A DNA stretch of 64,000 nt from RPQJ01 sp963777725 (GCA_963777725.1 CAVZRR010000014.1:1-64000), one strand, 5' to 3'; shown: positions 18,433 through 27,823, counted from the first letter of the stretch. Program-made: numbers and translations. The notes: generated by a model from the sequence alone, not told the origin.

Positions 18433-19559
18433 TGAACGCGCTGCAGGGCAACAGACGTCGTCTTTGCATTGTCACGCCGGCACATGCGACCGCGTTCATG
18501 GGCGGTGCGCAGTACCAGGTGAAGTGCCTGATTGATGCGGTCCTGCCGCTGCATCGTTTCGACGTCCGGTATGTGACACGACGAGCGCCCCGTCGATTTC
18601 AATCCAGTCGGGTTACGAACTCGTGCAGCTCGGAATCGAGTGCACGGGTTCCGCGCCTGGGCTACTGGGTCGACGCGTGGCGGTTGTATCGCGCCTTGCG
18701 CAGATTCGCGCCCGATGTGATCTACCAGCGGGTGGCCTGCGCATATACGGGCATAGCCGCATTCTATGCGAGGCGGCACGGAACCAGGATGATCTGGCAT
18801 GTGGCCCACGAGAACGACGTGACTCCGGGCGGCGGTCCCTCCGGCAAGGCCTCGCCGTTTCGCTGGCTGGAGCGACGATTCGTCGACTACGGAATTCGCC
18901 ACGCGACCCGCGTCGTTACCCAGACCCGTGACCAGGCCCTCCTGCTACGCGAGAACTTCGGCCGCGACGCCGATGCGGTAGTTCCGAATTTTCACCCTTT
19001 TCCCGACGAGAATCTGGGCAAGTCGGAGCTGCTGACAGTCGTCTGGGTTGCCAATCTGAAGCCCTGGAAGCGACCGGAGGCTTTCGTGAGCCTCGCGCGT
19101 GCGCTGGCGCCGGACCTGACGAACGTGCGCTTCGTCATGGTCGGCGCGCCGCCGCAGGGGGAGGGCGATCGGGCTTGGGGTGCACGCCTGCTGCATGAGA
19201 TCGGTTCCACACCGAACCTGCAGTACCTCGGTCACCGCTCGCAGGCAGAGGTCAACTCGATCCTTGCGCGCGCCCATTTGTTCGTGAATACCAGTCGTCG
19301 CGAGGGATTTGCCAACACCTTCATCCAGGCCTGGATGCGGCGGGTACCGGTCGTCAGCCTGCACGTCAATCCGGACGGCGTGCTCGACGGCGAAGAAGTC
19401 GGCATACACGCCGGCAGCGAGGATGCGCTCGTGGCAGCCGTGCGAACACTCCTGACGGACACCGCGCGGCGGGAGGCCATGGGCGAGCGCGCCCGGGATT
19501 ACGCGTTGACGCGGCACTCGGTTCTCAATGCCGAAAAGCTCATCGCGCTGTTCGAGTGA
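18432..19559 (+). CDS. Glycosyltransferase family 4
   Basis: A 375-residue GT-B glycosyltransferase starting at a GTG (18432) with AGGA upstream. The N-terminal acceptor domain has 'RRLCIVTPAHATAFMGGAQYQVKCLIDAV'. The donor domain has 'LTVVWVANLKPWKRPEAFVSLARALA' and the E-x7-E-like motif 'NTSRREGFANTFIQAWMRRVPVVSLH'. The frame is open throughout, but between about 18590 and 18655 the codons make poor sense (FQSSRVTNSCSSESSARV), while the neighbouring frame reads 'PVDFNPVGYELVQLGIECTG', as expected here. Two compensating indels are therefore likely. Confidence 0.85.
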   Translation: MNALQGNRRRLCIVTPAHATAFMGGAQYQVKCLIDAVLPLHRFDVRYVTRRAPRRFQSSRVTNSCSSESSARVPRLGYWVDAWRLYRALRRFAPDVIYQRVACAYTGIAAFYARRHGTRMIWHVAHENDVTPGGGPSGKASPFRWLERRFVDYGIRHATRVVTQTRDQALLLRENFGRDADAVVPNFHPFPDENLGKSELLTVVWVANLKPWKRPEAFVSLARALAPDLTNVRFVMVGAPPQGEGDRAWGARLLHEIGSTPNLQYLGHRSQAEVNSILARAHLFVNTSRREGFANTFIQAWMRRVPVVSLHVNPDGVLDGEEVGIHAGSEDALVAAVRTLLTDTARREAMGERARDYALTRHSVLNAEKLIALFE

Positions 19560-19572
19560 CGCGAGTCGATCC

Positions 19573-20824
19573 ATGCCGACACTGCTCTCGATCAACAATT
19601 ACTACTATCGCCGTGGCGGAGCGGAGACTGTCTTCCTGGAGCAGAACCGACTGCTGGAGCAGGCGGGTTGGAGCGTCGTGCCCTTCTCGATGACCCACCC
19701 ACATAACCTCGAGTCCGCCTGGTCTGGATACTTCGTCGACGAGATCGAATTCGGCCGGCAGTACTCGGCGCTGCAGAACCTGGGTCGGGCGGGGAAGGTC
19801 GTCTATTCATTCGAGGCGCGCCGCAAGCTGGACCGCCTTCTCAATGCGGTGGTTCCTGACGTTTGCCACGCACACAATATCTATCACCACCTGTCGCCCT
19901 CGATCCTCGGTCTGCTTGGTTCGCGAGGAGTACCGACGGTGATGACCCTGCACGACCTCAAGATCGCGTGCCCTGCGTACAATATGTTGACTCACGATGG
20001 CATCTGCGAACGTTGTCGCGGCGGCCGACTCGACAACGTGATCCGGCACCGGTGCATCAAGGGATCGCGGGCTCTCAGCTCCCTGGTGGCTCTGGAGGCC
20101 GTGTTGCACCGGGCGATCGGCTCCTACCGCCGGTTCGTCGACAGGTTCCTCGTTCCAAGCCGGTTTTACGTCGACAAGCTCGCTCACTGGGGCGTGGCTC
20201 GTGAGCACATGACCTACGTGCCGAATTTCGTCGACGCAACACGTTACGCGCCGCGATTCGAGCCGGGCCGCGGATTCGTATTCTTCGGCCGGGTCGCGAA
20301 GGAAAAGGGCGTCGGCACGTTACTGCGCGCCGCGTCGACCGCGGGTGTCGATGTGACGATCGTCGGGACCGGTCCCGAGGTGGAATCGATGCGGACGTTG
20401 GCGACTTCGATCGGCGCGAACGCGCATTTCACGGGATACCTGGCCGGTGAAGGACTGCAGGAGGTCGTGCGCACGTCGCGCGCCGTCGTGTTGCCGTCCG
20501 AGTGGTACGAGAATGCTCCGATGAGCCTCCTCGAGGCGTATGCGCTCGGGCAAGCCGATGATCGGTGCAGACATCGGGGGCATCCCGGAATTGATCCGGC
20601 CGGCGGAGACGGGCGTCCGGTTTGCGAGCGGTGACGCAGGTGATCTCGCCCGCGTCCTGCGCGAGATGGCGGACGCTCCGGACGCCGAGATTGAACGGAT
20701 GGGTCGTAACGGACGTGAATGGGTCGAGCGCGAGTTCAGCGCGGAGGTCTACCTGAGTCGTGTCCTTGCCGTGTATCGGGAATTGGGTGTCGACACCGCG
20801 TCGCGCATTTCCGTTCCGAGCTGA
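19573..20824 (+). CDS. Glycosyltransferase family 4, one frameshift
   Basis: A GT-B glycosyltransferase of about 417 residues. The start at 19573 begins 'PTLLSINNYYYRRGGAETVFLEQNRLLEQAGW', a form with the glycine-rich acceptor-domain loop. Later: 'VCHAHNIYHHLSPSILGLL', 'TLHDLKIACPAYNML', 'GRGFVFFGRVAKEKGVGTLLRAA' and the donor motif 'WYENAPMSLLEAYALGKPMIGADIGGIPELI', which spans the frameshift. One surplus G in a GGG run near 20550 explains the break; the second frame runs to 20824. The cysteines around 'TLHDLKIACPAY' and 'GICERCRGG' are common in this subgroup. Confidence 0.85.
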
Positions 20825-20846
20825 CCGAGCGACACGGAGCATCGCC

Positions 20847-21952
20847 GTGAAGGTTCTGGTCCTCGGCATTCGCGGTATCCCGGGCGTGCAGGGCGGCGTC
20901 GAAACACATGCGGAGCACCTCTACCCCCGCATTGCCGCCCTCGGTTGCGAAGTGGAGGCGATCGTTCGCACGCCGTTCGTGGACAAAGGCACCGCATCGT
21001 TCGGCACAATCCGACTGCGACGGATCTGGTCGCCGCGCTGGACAGGGGTCGAGGCGCTGGTTCATTCGCTGCTCGGCGTGCGTCTACGCCGGTGTCACGC
21101 GCCCGGACATCCTGCACGTCCACGCAGTCGGCCCGGCACTGGTGGTGCCACTCGCGCGGTTACTGGGGCTTGCGCGTCGTCATGACACACCATGGACCCG
21201 ATTATGATCGCGACAAATGGGGTCCCATGGCGCGTCACGTCCTGCGCCTCGGCGAGCGCCTCGGCGTCGAGTTTTCGAATGCTCGAATCGTGATTTCCAG
21301 CGTCATCGCGCGATCGATCGAACGCCAGTTCGACTGCGATTCAGTGCTGATCCCGAACGGAGTCGCGCCGGTCGCGCCGACCCTGGCGACGGACGTGCTG
21401 GACCGGCTGGGCCTGCAGGCTGGACGCTACTTCCTGCACGTCGGACGCATGGTTCCGGAGAAGCGACAACTGGATCTGATTCGTGCGTACGTCGCGGCCG
21501 CAGTACCCGGTTGGAAACTGGTGCTCGTCGGCGGTCTTGACAGCACCGACTATTGTCGCAAGGTGCAGGATGCATCCCGCGAGTCGGGTGCCGTTCTGAC
21601 CGGATTCGTGAGGGGTCGCGCACTCGATCAACTGTATTCCCACGCCGGCGGATTCGTGCTGCCGTCGACTCACGAGGGGCTGCCCATCGCGCTTGCTCGA
21701 GGCACTGGGATACGGTTTGCCCGCCGTGGCAAGCGATATTCCCGCAAATCTCGAGGTGGCACTGGATGCGTCGAGCTATTTCCACGTTGGCAACGTGAAT
21801 TCACTGACCGCGGCGCTGAAGCGTATGGCGGCCAACCCGCCGGACGCGGCAGCCGGGCCGAACGCCGGCGCATTATCGCGGAACGCTACGACTGGGACCG
21901 AATCGCGGCGCAGACCATGCAGGTCTACCGGGCCGTACTGCGGGACGCCTGA
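20847..21952 (+). CDS. Glycosyltransferase family 4 with DUF1972-like N-terminus, frame-disrupted
   Basis: Starts at GTG 20847. The N-terminus 'KVLVLGIRGIPGVQGGVETHAEHLYPRIAALGCEVEAIVR' is characteristic of the DUF1972-containing GT4 group found in exopolysaccharide loci, including rhamnosyltransferase-like enzymes. Then 'THHGPDYDRDKWG', 'GRYFLHVGRMVPEKRQLDLIRAY', 'LVLVGGLDSTDYCRKVQ', 'GFVLPSTHEGLPIALLEALGYGLPAVASDIPAN' (donor site, spanning a break) and 'IAERYDWDRIAAQTMQVYRAVL' complete the fold. Frame changes occur near 21080, 21170, 21690 and 21870. Followed by a 176-base gap. Confidence 0.78.
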
Positions 21953-22128
21953 TTAAGGGGCACCCCGGTGCGTTTGCCGTCCGCCCCAGGGTCGTCGCAG
22001 CTGCGCCCTCCCAGCGTGGCGCCAGATTACGTTACCATGACGCCATTGTTGCACTGTCGTGTCATTACAATGGCAGTTGTGCGAATCCCGCCATGGGAAC
22101 GCTCTGCACTCTGTGACCGAGGGAGCGA

Positions 22129-22821
22129 ATGGGCAGTTTTCGAAACATGGTTGTCATCGCCGCGCCGTCGTGCTGCGGGAAGTCGACATTCGTCTCTCAG
22201 CTCATGGCCGACGAGGTGCCTGCACTGAAAGGCAACCTGCCGCGCATGGACCGCGGTGGCGAGCCCTGGACCTATCGGGACATGTTCCTGCACGAGCCGG
22301 AGATCCGGGACCTCGCGGATCGTGGTACGGGCAACGTGATGCTGCATTACACGCTGCCATACCCGTCGCTTCGGTTCTGGCTGCGTCCCGGCTACGACAA
22401 GCGGTCCCGGCTGGCGATTCTCGGTGCGTCGAGCGAGACGACGATCGTCACGCTGCTGGCTTGTCGGGCAACGTTGCTGAGGCGCGCTTCGCGGCGGCGC
22501 GAACGGATTTTCCAGCGCCTCGAGCTGCGCCAGATCTCACGCTGGAAGGCGTACCGCCTGCTGGCCACGTTGAATCACCTCGAGCGAATCTACGCGTCCC
22601 GGGACCGGCTGCACACGATGTACCAGCGCTGGTTCACCTTCGTGGAGCGACTCGGACCCGCGCAGCATCACATGATCGACGTGACCGGGGCACCGCGGCT
22701 GACGAGCCCATCCGAATGGGCCAATGTGGTTTCGACCTGGGACGAGGCCATCCGTGTCGATTCCTCGCGTACAGCGAGCGAAGCAACCCGGCCAGGCACG
22801 ATCGTTGCGCATGGAGCCTGA
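22129..22821 (+). CDS. P-loop nucleotide-binding protein of unknown function
   Basis: A 230-residue protein with an N-terminal Walker A-like loop 'VVIAAPSCCGKSTFVSQLM' (residues 8-26), where both residues after Ser are cysteine. No clear Walker B is seen; 'TTIVTLLACRATLLRR' is a candidate beta-strand region. The C-terminal part is basic and helical (RRERIFQRLELRQISRWKAYRL). It lies between the last glycosyltransferase and a sulfotransferase whose start overlaps its end by 11 bases, so it is probably co-translated with that gene. It could be a small kinase or a divergent sulfotransferase-fold protein. I do not recognise the family. Confidence 0.6.
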   Translation: MGSFRNMVVIAAPSCCGKSTFVSQLMADEVPALKGNLPRMDRGGEPWTYRDMFLHEPEIRDLADRGTGNVMLHYTLPYPSLRFWLRPGYDKRSRLAILGASSETTIVTLLACRATLLRRASRRRERIFQRLELRQISRWKAYRLLATLNHLERIYASRDRLHTMYQRWFTFVERLGPAQHHMIDVTGAPRLTSPSEWANVVSTWDEAIRVDSSRTASEATRPGTIVAHGA

Positions 22822-23632
22822 TAGAACACTGGCACCGGCGGGAACGCTCCCCAATTTCTTCATCGCGGGCGTGATCAAGGGCGGGACGGGTGCCCTGCAC
22901 CAGTACCTGTCCCATCATCCCGAGATCTTCATGACCGAGGTCAAGGAGCCGCGCTACTTCGGCACCGACGGCTCAGGGCGGCTGGAAGGCTACATGCGCC
23001 TATTCGAAGGGACTGGTGGCCGACCTGTCCGCGGCGAGGCTACGTCCAGTTATTTCCACAGCGACGAGGCTCTAGGACGGATCAAGAGGTTGATACCGGA
23101 TGCGAAGATCCTGGTCAGCCTCAGAAACCCGGTCGATCGCGCCTATGCGCATTGCTGCATGCTGCGCGGTGTTCCCCGCGTCGACGATGAGGTCCTGTTG
23201 CGCGGTCGAACGGAGTACTGGGCGACAGCCAGCCTCTATGCGGACCGCCTGTCGCAGTGCTTCGACTCGTTCGGCCGCTCGAACGTCCATGTCAGCATCT
23301 TCGAGGACTGGGCACGGCACGTCGCGGATGAACTGCGCGAGATCTACCGCTTCCTGCAGGTCGATCCGGACGTCGTACTCAACGACGCGGTGCACTACCG
23401 GCCCGCCGTTCCTGTCTGGGGACGACTTTCGCAACACCCGATGGCCCGGTTCGCGAAACGTATCCTGCCGCGCAGCTTGTTGCGCGAGATCAACGACCTG
23501 AAGTTTCAGCTGTCGCGCAAGCCTGGAAGTGCGAGCCCGGCAGCGCGGACGGCAATGTACGCCTGGTATCGGGACGACATCGAGCGCGTTCAGAGCATCC
23601 TCGGAAGGAGCCTGGCGGCCTGGACGCCCTAA
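22811..23632 (+). CDS. Sulfotransferase domain protein (3 of 4)
   Basis: A 273-residue sulfotransferase of the heparan-sulfate-transferase-like type: phosphosulfate loop 'FFIAGVIKGGTGALHQYLSHHPEIFM', then 'KEPRYFGTDG', 'GEATSSYFHSDEALGRI' and the 3'-phosphate site 'KILVSLRNPVDRAYAHCCML'. It ends with 'YRDDIERVQSILGRSLAAW', a C-terminal helix found in many bacterial members. The start ATG lies within the 3' end of the P-loop gene. The stop overlaps, tail to tail, the stop of the minus-strand sulfotransferase. Confidence 0.87.
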   Translation: MEPDRTLAPAGTLPNFFIAGVIKGGTGALHQYLSHHPEIFMTEVKEPRYFGTDGSGRLEGYMRLFEGTGGRPVRGEATSSYFHSDEALGRIKRLIPDAKILVSLRNPVDRAYAHCCMLRGVPRVDDEVLLRGRTEYWATASLYADRLSQCFDSFGRSNVHVSIFEDWARHVADELREIYRFLQVDPDVVLNDAVHYRPAVPVWGRLSQHPMARFAKRILPRSLLREINDLKFQLSRKPGSASPAARTAMYAWYRDDIERVQSILGRSLAAWTP

Positions 23633-24495
23633 GCCGCCTCGGCGTGTTCCCGTATGCGCCAGACACTGAGGTCCAGCCCGGTCAGTCGTTCCAGCTCGGC
23701 GACGTCTGAGCGGAATTCCCGCGCGAGTCGTCGCCTGACGTCCGCCGGCAACGGCGGCGCCTTCTCCATCCCGGCGTTGATCGATCGATTCACGGCCTTG
23801 CGCACTGGCTTCGGCACCAGAGGCTTGAGCGCGATCAGCCGGTCGCGTGCGGTGAGCAGCGTCCGGTACAGGGCGTTCCGGGGCACGCCACCGATGTTGT
23901 AGCGGGAGTCCTCGATGTTGATCGAGGATTCGCTCACGCCAAGGAATCGAAAGAGGTCGGCGACGCACTCGCGCTGCGCGCGTATCCATTGCTCGAAAAC
24001 CAGCACTCTCAGCTGTTCCCGTGGGAAAAGATCCAGGTAAACGCGCAAGTGCCGAGCGTAGAAGCAGGGCTCGAGGAGCGGCTCGAGCAGGTCGTAGGTG
24101 GGTGGTAACGGGCCGGTCCCGCCCGTTCGGCGCAGGTTCATCTGATACTGCGAATACACCTTGTCCACCGGGTTCCTGAGGCTGACGATCAGGCGTGCGC
24201 GCGGTAGAGTGTCCCGGATCCGGCGCGCAGCCGTCGCGTTCTCGAAGTACGTCGGCGATGCCTCGCCGATCGCACGTGCGCCGCTGGAGTCGGCTCCGGC
24301 GAAGAGCTGCGAATAGTCCTCGAGGCTGCGGACCGCCGTCGTTGCAGTGCTGGTGGGGTCGCTGGCGTCCTGCAGGAAAAAGCGCGAACCCTTCGTCGCC
24401 GGCATGAAGACTTCGGGGTGCTGGACGAGATTGTGGTACAGGGAACTCGTCCCGGCTTTTCTCGTGCCGATGATCAGGAAGTTCGGCAGGGGCAT
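23629..24495 (-). CDS. Sulfotransferase domain protein (4 of 4)
   Basis: A 288-residue protein with 'PNFLIIGTRKAGTSSLYHNLVQHPEVFM' (phosphosulfate loop), 'KGSRFFLQDA', 'GEASPTYFENATAARRI' and 'RLIVSLRNPVDKVYSQYQMNL' (3'-phosphate site). It ends 'LAREFRSDVAELERLTGLDLSVW'. ATG 24495 is used; a TTG at 24540 would add 15 residues with no ribosome site. It is clearly related to the sulfotransferase at 22811, which lies in the opposite direction, and the two stop codons interlock. The pair may have arisen by inverted duplication, but the sequences have diverged widely. Confidence 0.87.
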   Translation of the reverse strand: MPLPNFLIIGTRKAGTSSLYHNLVQHPEVFMPATKGSRFFLQDASDPTSTATTAVRSLEDYSQLFAGADSSGARAIGEASPTYFENATAARRIRDTLPRARLIVSLRNPVDKVYSQYQMNLRRTGGTGPLPPTYDLLEPLLEPCFYARHLRVYLDLFPREQLRVLVFEQWIRAQRECVADLFRFLGVSESSINIEDSRYNIGGVPRNALYRTLLTARDRLIALKPLVPKPVRKAVNRSINAGMEKAPPLPADVRRRLAREFRSDVAELERLTGLDLSVWRIREHAEAA

Positions 24496-24564
24496 GTCAG
24501 GATCCGCCTCCGACGGCCGTGCTCCGGGCGGACGCACCAACCGCTGGAATCGCGGCGGGCGCCA

Positions 24565-25656
24565 TCACTGGACGCAGCTGTCGTAGTTGGCCGGGCATGT
24601 CGTGTTGGTCTTCGGCTTGGTACGCAGGAAAGGCAGGATCCCCGTGTCCCACATCTGCTCGGCGCCGCCATTGATCGTATTGCGGATCCAGAACATGTGG
24701 CTGCACGCATTGGTGCCGACGCAGTGATCGTAAAGCTGCTTGGGCGTGAACGTGCCCTCCTTGCCGCCGAGTTCCGGCGTCTGCACTGCGAACATTGACG
24801 GCATCGCACCGCGCAGGTCCCGGCCGCCGGTTTCGCCACGGAAGATCATCTCGCCCCGCAATGAGTGCGGTGGCGGCAACACGTCCGGCGCGCCGGTGCC
24901 GGCGCGATTGGCACGCAGACTCTCGTACAACGCCGAGAGTTGTGCCTCCGTCGCGCCCTGTATGAAGTTGTTGAACACCACGACGTTCGTGCGCGTCCAG
25001 GCAACCTTCATTGCTGCGACTGCACGATTGAGCTGGGCGATCCATGCTGCTGCGGAGTAGCCCTCCTCGACGCCGCTGGTCGCCGTTTCGGTGAAGATGA
25101 TTCCTTCGAAATTAGGCCTGCTGTCGTAGCGGCGCGCGAGCGCCTGGTACAGCGCGATCAGGCGATCCATCACCGGGGGCTCCCACATCCTGGCGATGTA
25201 TCCCGTGCGGGTCCTCGCAACGCCGCCATTGTATTCGGCGCCAGCGCGGATGTAGTCGGGCACGATGCCATCGGGGCTCGTCGAATTGAATCGGACCGCC
25301 CAAACCTCGAGTACGAGTCGCTTCCCGCAGTCGGCGAGGGCGTCGTAGATCTCATCGATCTCGGTGAAGTTGTACTGTCCCTTCGTGGTCTCGAGTTCGT
25401 ACCAGTCGGCGCGAAGCTGCATGCCTTCGAGGCCGGTCTCCCGGCAGATCTCCGGGATGCGTTGCGACATGACCGTCTGGTGTGAATCGCCCCGGAACAC
25501 CAGCATGTAGTGACCGGGGTGCCACTTGATACCGCTGCCCGGCGATTCCGGCTCGGGCGGGCACGCGTTATCGATGCAAAGTCGCGAGGGTGCCTCGGGC
25601 ACGGCCAGGCACTGGGTCGACAACAGCAGTGATGCGACAAGCAAGGCAATTCTCAT
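24565..25656 (-). CDS. Secreted protein, possibly a (beta/alpha)8 glycosidase
   Basis: A 363-residue protein with a signal peptide (MRIALLVASLLLSTQCLA). The mature part has features of a glycoside-hydrolase barrel: 'GLEGMQLRADWYELETTKGQYNFTEIDEIYDAL', reminiscent of GH5/GH42-like entries where a W-x2-L-E motif precedes the second helix, then 'KRLVLEVWAVRF', 'NFEGIIFTETATSGVE' (possible acid/base Glu) and 'NACSHMFWIRNTINGGAEQMWDTGILPFL'. Paired cysteines occur at both ends. It may trim or degrade the exopolysaccharide in the periplasm. Family assignment is tentative and no catalytic pair is proven. Confidence 0.6.
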   Translation of the reverse strand: MRIALLVASLLLSTQCLAVPEAPSRLCIDNACPPEPESPGSGIKWHPGHYMLVFRGDSHQTVMSQRIPEICRETGLEGMQLRADWYELETTKGQYNFTEIDEIYDALADCGKRLVLEVWAVRFNSTSPDGIVPDYIRAGAEYNGGVARTRTGYIARMWEPPVMDRLIALYQALARRYDSRPNFEGIIFTETATSGVEEGYSAAAWIAQLNRAVAAMKVAWTRTNVVVFNNFIQGATEAQLSALYESLRANRAGTGAPDVLPPPHSLRGEMIFRGETGGRDLRGAMPSMFAVQTPELGGKEGTFTPKQLYDHCVGTNACSHMFWIRNTINGGAEQMWDTGILPFLRTKPKTNTTCPANYDSCVQ

Positions 25657-25732
25657 TTCTTCGAGATCCTCTGGCTTTGCGGGGCTGTCCTGCCGAACCG
25701 GACCAGTCCAAACCCCGTCTGGTGAGCGATTC

Positions 25733-26434
25733 TTACTGGACGGTAAGGACGGGAGACCGGGGACGCCGCTCGGTTTCGAGCAATGCAGGCCTCACGGCAG
25801 CCGTCCACGCAGCATACCCGGCGGCGCTCAGGTGAAGCTCGTCATTCACGAAGTACTCGGGTTTCGGTTTGCCGTCCGATCCGAGCAGCGCCTTCGATGG
25901 GTCGACGAACTGCAGCCGTTCGTCGGCCGCGCACATCTCTTCGAGCAAAGCGTTGGCCCGCTGCGTCTGCGGCCATTGGTTCCAGCGGGCGATGCTCGGC
26001 TTGATTGCGATGACGAATACTCGCGTCTCGGGGTCGGCGTCGTGGATCCGTTCGATCACACCAAGGAATCGCTCGACGATGTACTCCGGGGTCTTGCCGC
26101 TGTTGATGTCGTTGTCGCCCTCGTAGATGACGACCGCCTCCGGTTCGTAGGCGAGCACGATCCGGTCGAGGTAGTAGTCCAGTTCGGCGATCGTGCTGCC
26201 GCCGAAACCGCGGGGTATGACCGTCAGCGGCGCAAGGTCATCCACGACTGTGGACCACAGGCGAATCGTCGAACTGCCTGTTATCACCATTGCGTCCTTC
26301 GGCGGCGGATTGCGTTTGTCGGCGGCCTCATATTCCTGGATCGTCGACTCGAACCGGGTAATCCACGTGGACTGCGCGACGGACGGGGCGACGTAGCAGC
26401 AGAGTAGGGCGACCAGAAGTGTCCTTGTCTTCAA
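25733..26434 (-). CDS. SGNH/GDSL-type hydrolase, secreted
   Basis: A 233-residue exported esterase-like protein. The signal peptide is MKTRTLLVALLCCYVAPSVAQ. The four SGNH blocks are present: catalytic Ser in 'VITGSSTIRLW', Gly in 'IPRGFGGSTIAELDYYL', Asn in 'VVIYEGDNDINSG' and the Asp/His pair in 'NDELHLSAAGYAAW'. Enzymes of this type remove acyl groups from polysaccharides or other esters. Together with the acyltransferase that begins just downstream on the same strand (11 bases away), it suggests O-acetyl turnover on the polymer. Confidence 0.85.
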   Translation of the reverse strand: MKTRTLLVALLCCYVAPSVAQSTWITRFESTIQEYEAADKRNPPPKDAMVITGSSTIRLWSTVVDDLAPLTVIPRGFGGSTIAELDYYLDRIVLAYEPEAVVIYEGDNDINSGKTPEYIVERFLGVIERIHDADPETRVFVIAIKPSIARWNQWPQTQRANALLEEMCAADERLQFVDPSKALLGSDGKPKPEYFVNDELHLSAAGYAAWTAAVRPALLETERRPRSPVLTVQ

Positions 26435-26444
26435 GGTGTGATCC

Positions 26445-27470
26445 TCAGGATTGGCCGAGCAGGATCCGCCGGGCCGCCGGGCTGCGCCGCAGGACCAACT
26501 CGATCAGGATGGGTCCCGCGACGCCAGCAAGCAAACCGAGTGCAAAATGCTCGTGGATACCCGGGCCCCAGCTGTGCCCGAGGGCGATGCGCGTGCTTGC
26601 GGTGAAGAAAACGTGATAGAGATAGATCGTGAAGGAGAAGCCCCCGACCCAGGCGAGCCAGCGGACGTGGGGGATCCAGTGCAGCAGGGTGAGGCAGGCG
26701 CTTAGGCTAATCGCCGTGGCCCAGGCTGTTCGCTTCTCCGGAACATCCGCCGGTTCGACGACGCAGAGCACGACGTACGGAATGGTGGTCAGCAGAAACA
26801 CCGCGAGGCTCAGGTAACGTGCCGGCGCGCTTTGGAGCTGAGCGCGGAACCGGTTTGCGGCCAGCCCGAGCAGGAAAAATGGCGCTAGGTAGACGGCTCG
26901 TTTCCAGCTGAAGAAATTCGGCCCTTCGCGCAGCGCAAAGTGCGCGACGAGCAGCAGCACGAACACGATCAGAAAGCGGTCGAAGGACTCCAGCAATCGC
27001 TGCTGCTCGAGAACTGCGACGAAGGCGAATATGAGGATGATCGCCTGCAGGAACCAGAAATGGACATACGGAAAGACATAGATTCGCCACATCTCCTCCC
27101 ACGCCATCTTGGTGTTCGTTCCAGGCGTAATGGTCTGCACGACGAAAAAAAGCGTCGATACGACGAGTAGCGGCACGAGCAGCCGGAGGAGTTTCCGACT
27201 GGCGAATTCGCCAAGTGCATTGCTCGCGACGGGCCGGTAGGCGTAGACAAACCCTGAAAGGAAGGTAAACAGCGGCATCCTGAGGTGGGCGAAGATCGCG
27301 GTGAGCGTGACATAGGGCGATTGCGCGCTGGGCAAGAGGGTACTGCCACCCTGACCCTGTACCACGTGGAACGAGACCAATAGCACGCAGGCGATGCCGC
27401 GCAGCGTCTGGATGCGAACGGACTCGCTCGCGTTGGCCGCGGACGGTACGGCGGCGGCTGCCGCTTTCAT
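26445..27470 (-). CDS. Acyltransferase 3 family membrane protein
   Basis: A protein of about 341 residues with ten predicted membrane helices and the acyltransferase 3 signature near the N-terminus: 'IQTLRGIACVLLVSFHVVQGQGG', with the catalytic-type His in 'FHVV', and 'MPLFTFLSGFVYAYRP'. Such proteins move acetyl or succinyl groups to sugars of exopolysaccharides, O-antigens or glucans. The start is uncertain: ATG 27470 is used, but in-frame ATGs exist up to 27539. No SGNH domain is fused here, although a separate SGNH hydrolase follows. Confidence 0.8.
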   Translation of the reverse strand: MKAAAAAVPSAANASESVRIQTLRGIACVLLVSFHVVQGQGGSTLLPSAQSPYVTLTAIFAHLRMPLFTFLSGFVYAYRPVASNALGEFASRKLLRLLVPLLVVSTLFFVVQTITPGTNTKMAWEEMWRIYVFPYVHFWFLQAIILIFAFVAVLEQQRLLESFDRFLIVFVLLLVAHFALREGPNFFSWKRAVYLAPFFLLGLAANRFRAQLQSAPARYLSLAVFLLTTIPYVVLCVVEPADVPEKRTAWATAISLSACLTLLHWIPHVRWLAWVGGFSFTIYLYHVFFTASTRIALGHSWGPGIHEHFALGLLAGVAGPILIELVLRRSPAARRILLGQS

Positions 27471-27823
27471 TTGAATGCCTGCGTAGCTGTTGACCAAGAC
27501 GCTAGAATCCTCCAAAACCGCGCGCATGATACGCGCCATGCAGAAAAAACGCGCAGGGCGGACGCTCGTGCCGCAGCCATCAAGTGCGCAGCAAAGCCCG
27601 GGTATCGGTATGGTGTCAATTGGCTCCTGGCAATTGTGGATCTACGTCACATTTTGAAGCCTGCCCGCGGGCGATTCTGCACTTTGAACCCAGATAATGT
27701 CAGCGATCACGTGCCTGAGGTAATCTCTGCGTCGACCGCCTTGGTGTCTTCCGCGGGTCACGGTATGACGCAGACCGGCCGCGTGAACTCCCGCGCAACC
27801 GGCAACTGGATTCTGAACGCCCG
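27471..27823. other. Divergent intergenic region, 353 bases
   Basis: Separates the minus-strand acyltransferase from the plus-strand membrane protein. It includes a GCCCGCGGGC palindrome near 27663 and a GATAAT hexamer near 27694, but no matching -35 element at 16-18 bases. It presumably holds two divergent promoters; I cannot place either with confidence. If the acyltransferase starts at 27539, the gap shrinks to 284 bases. Confidence 0.4.
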
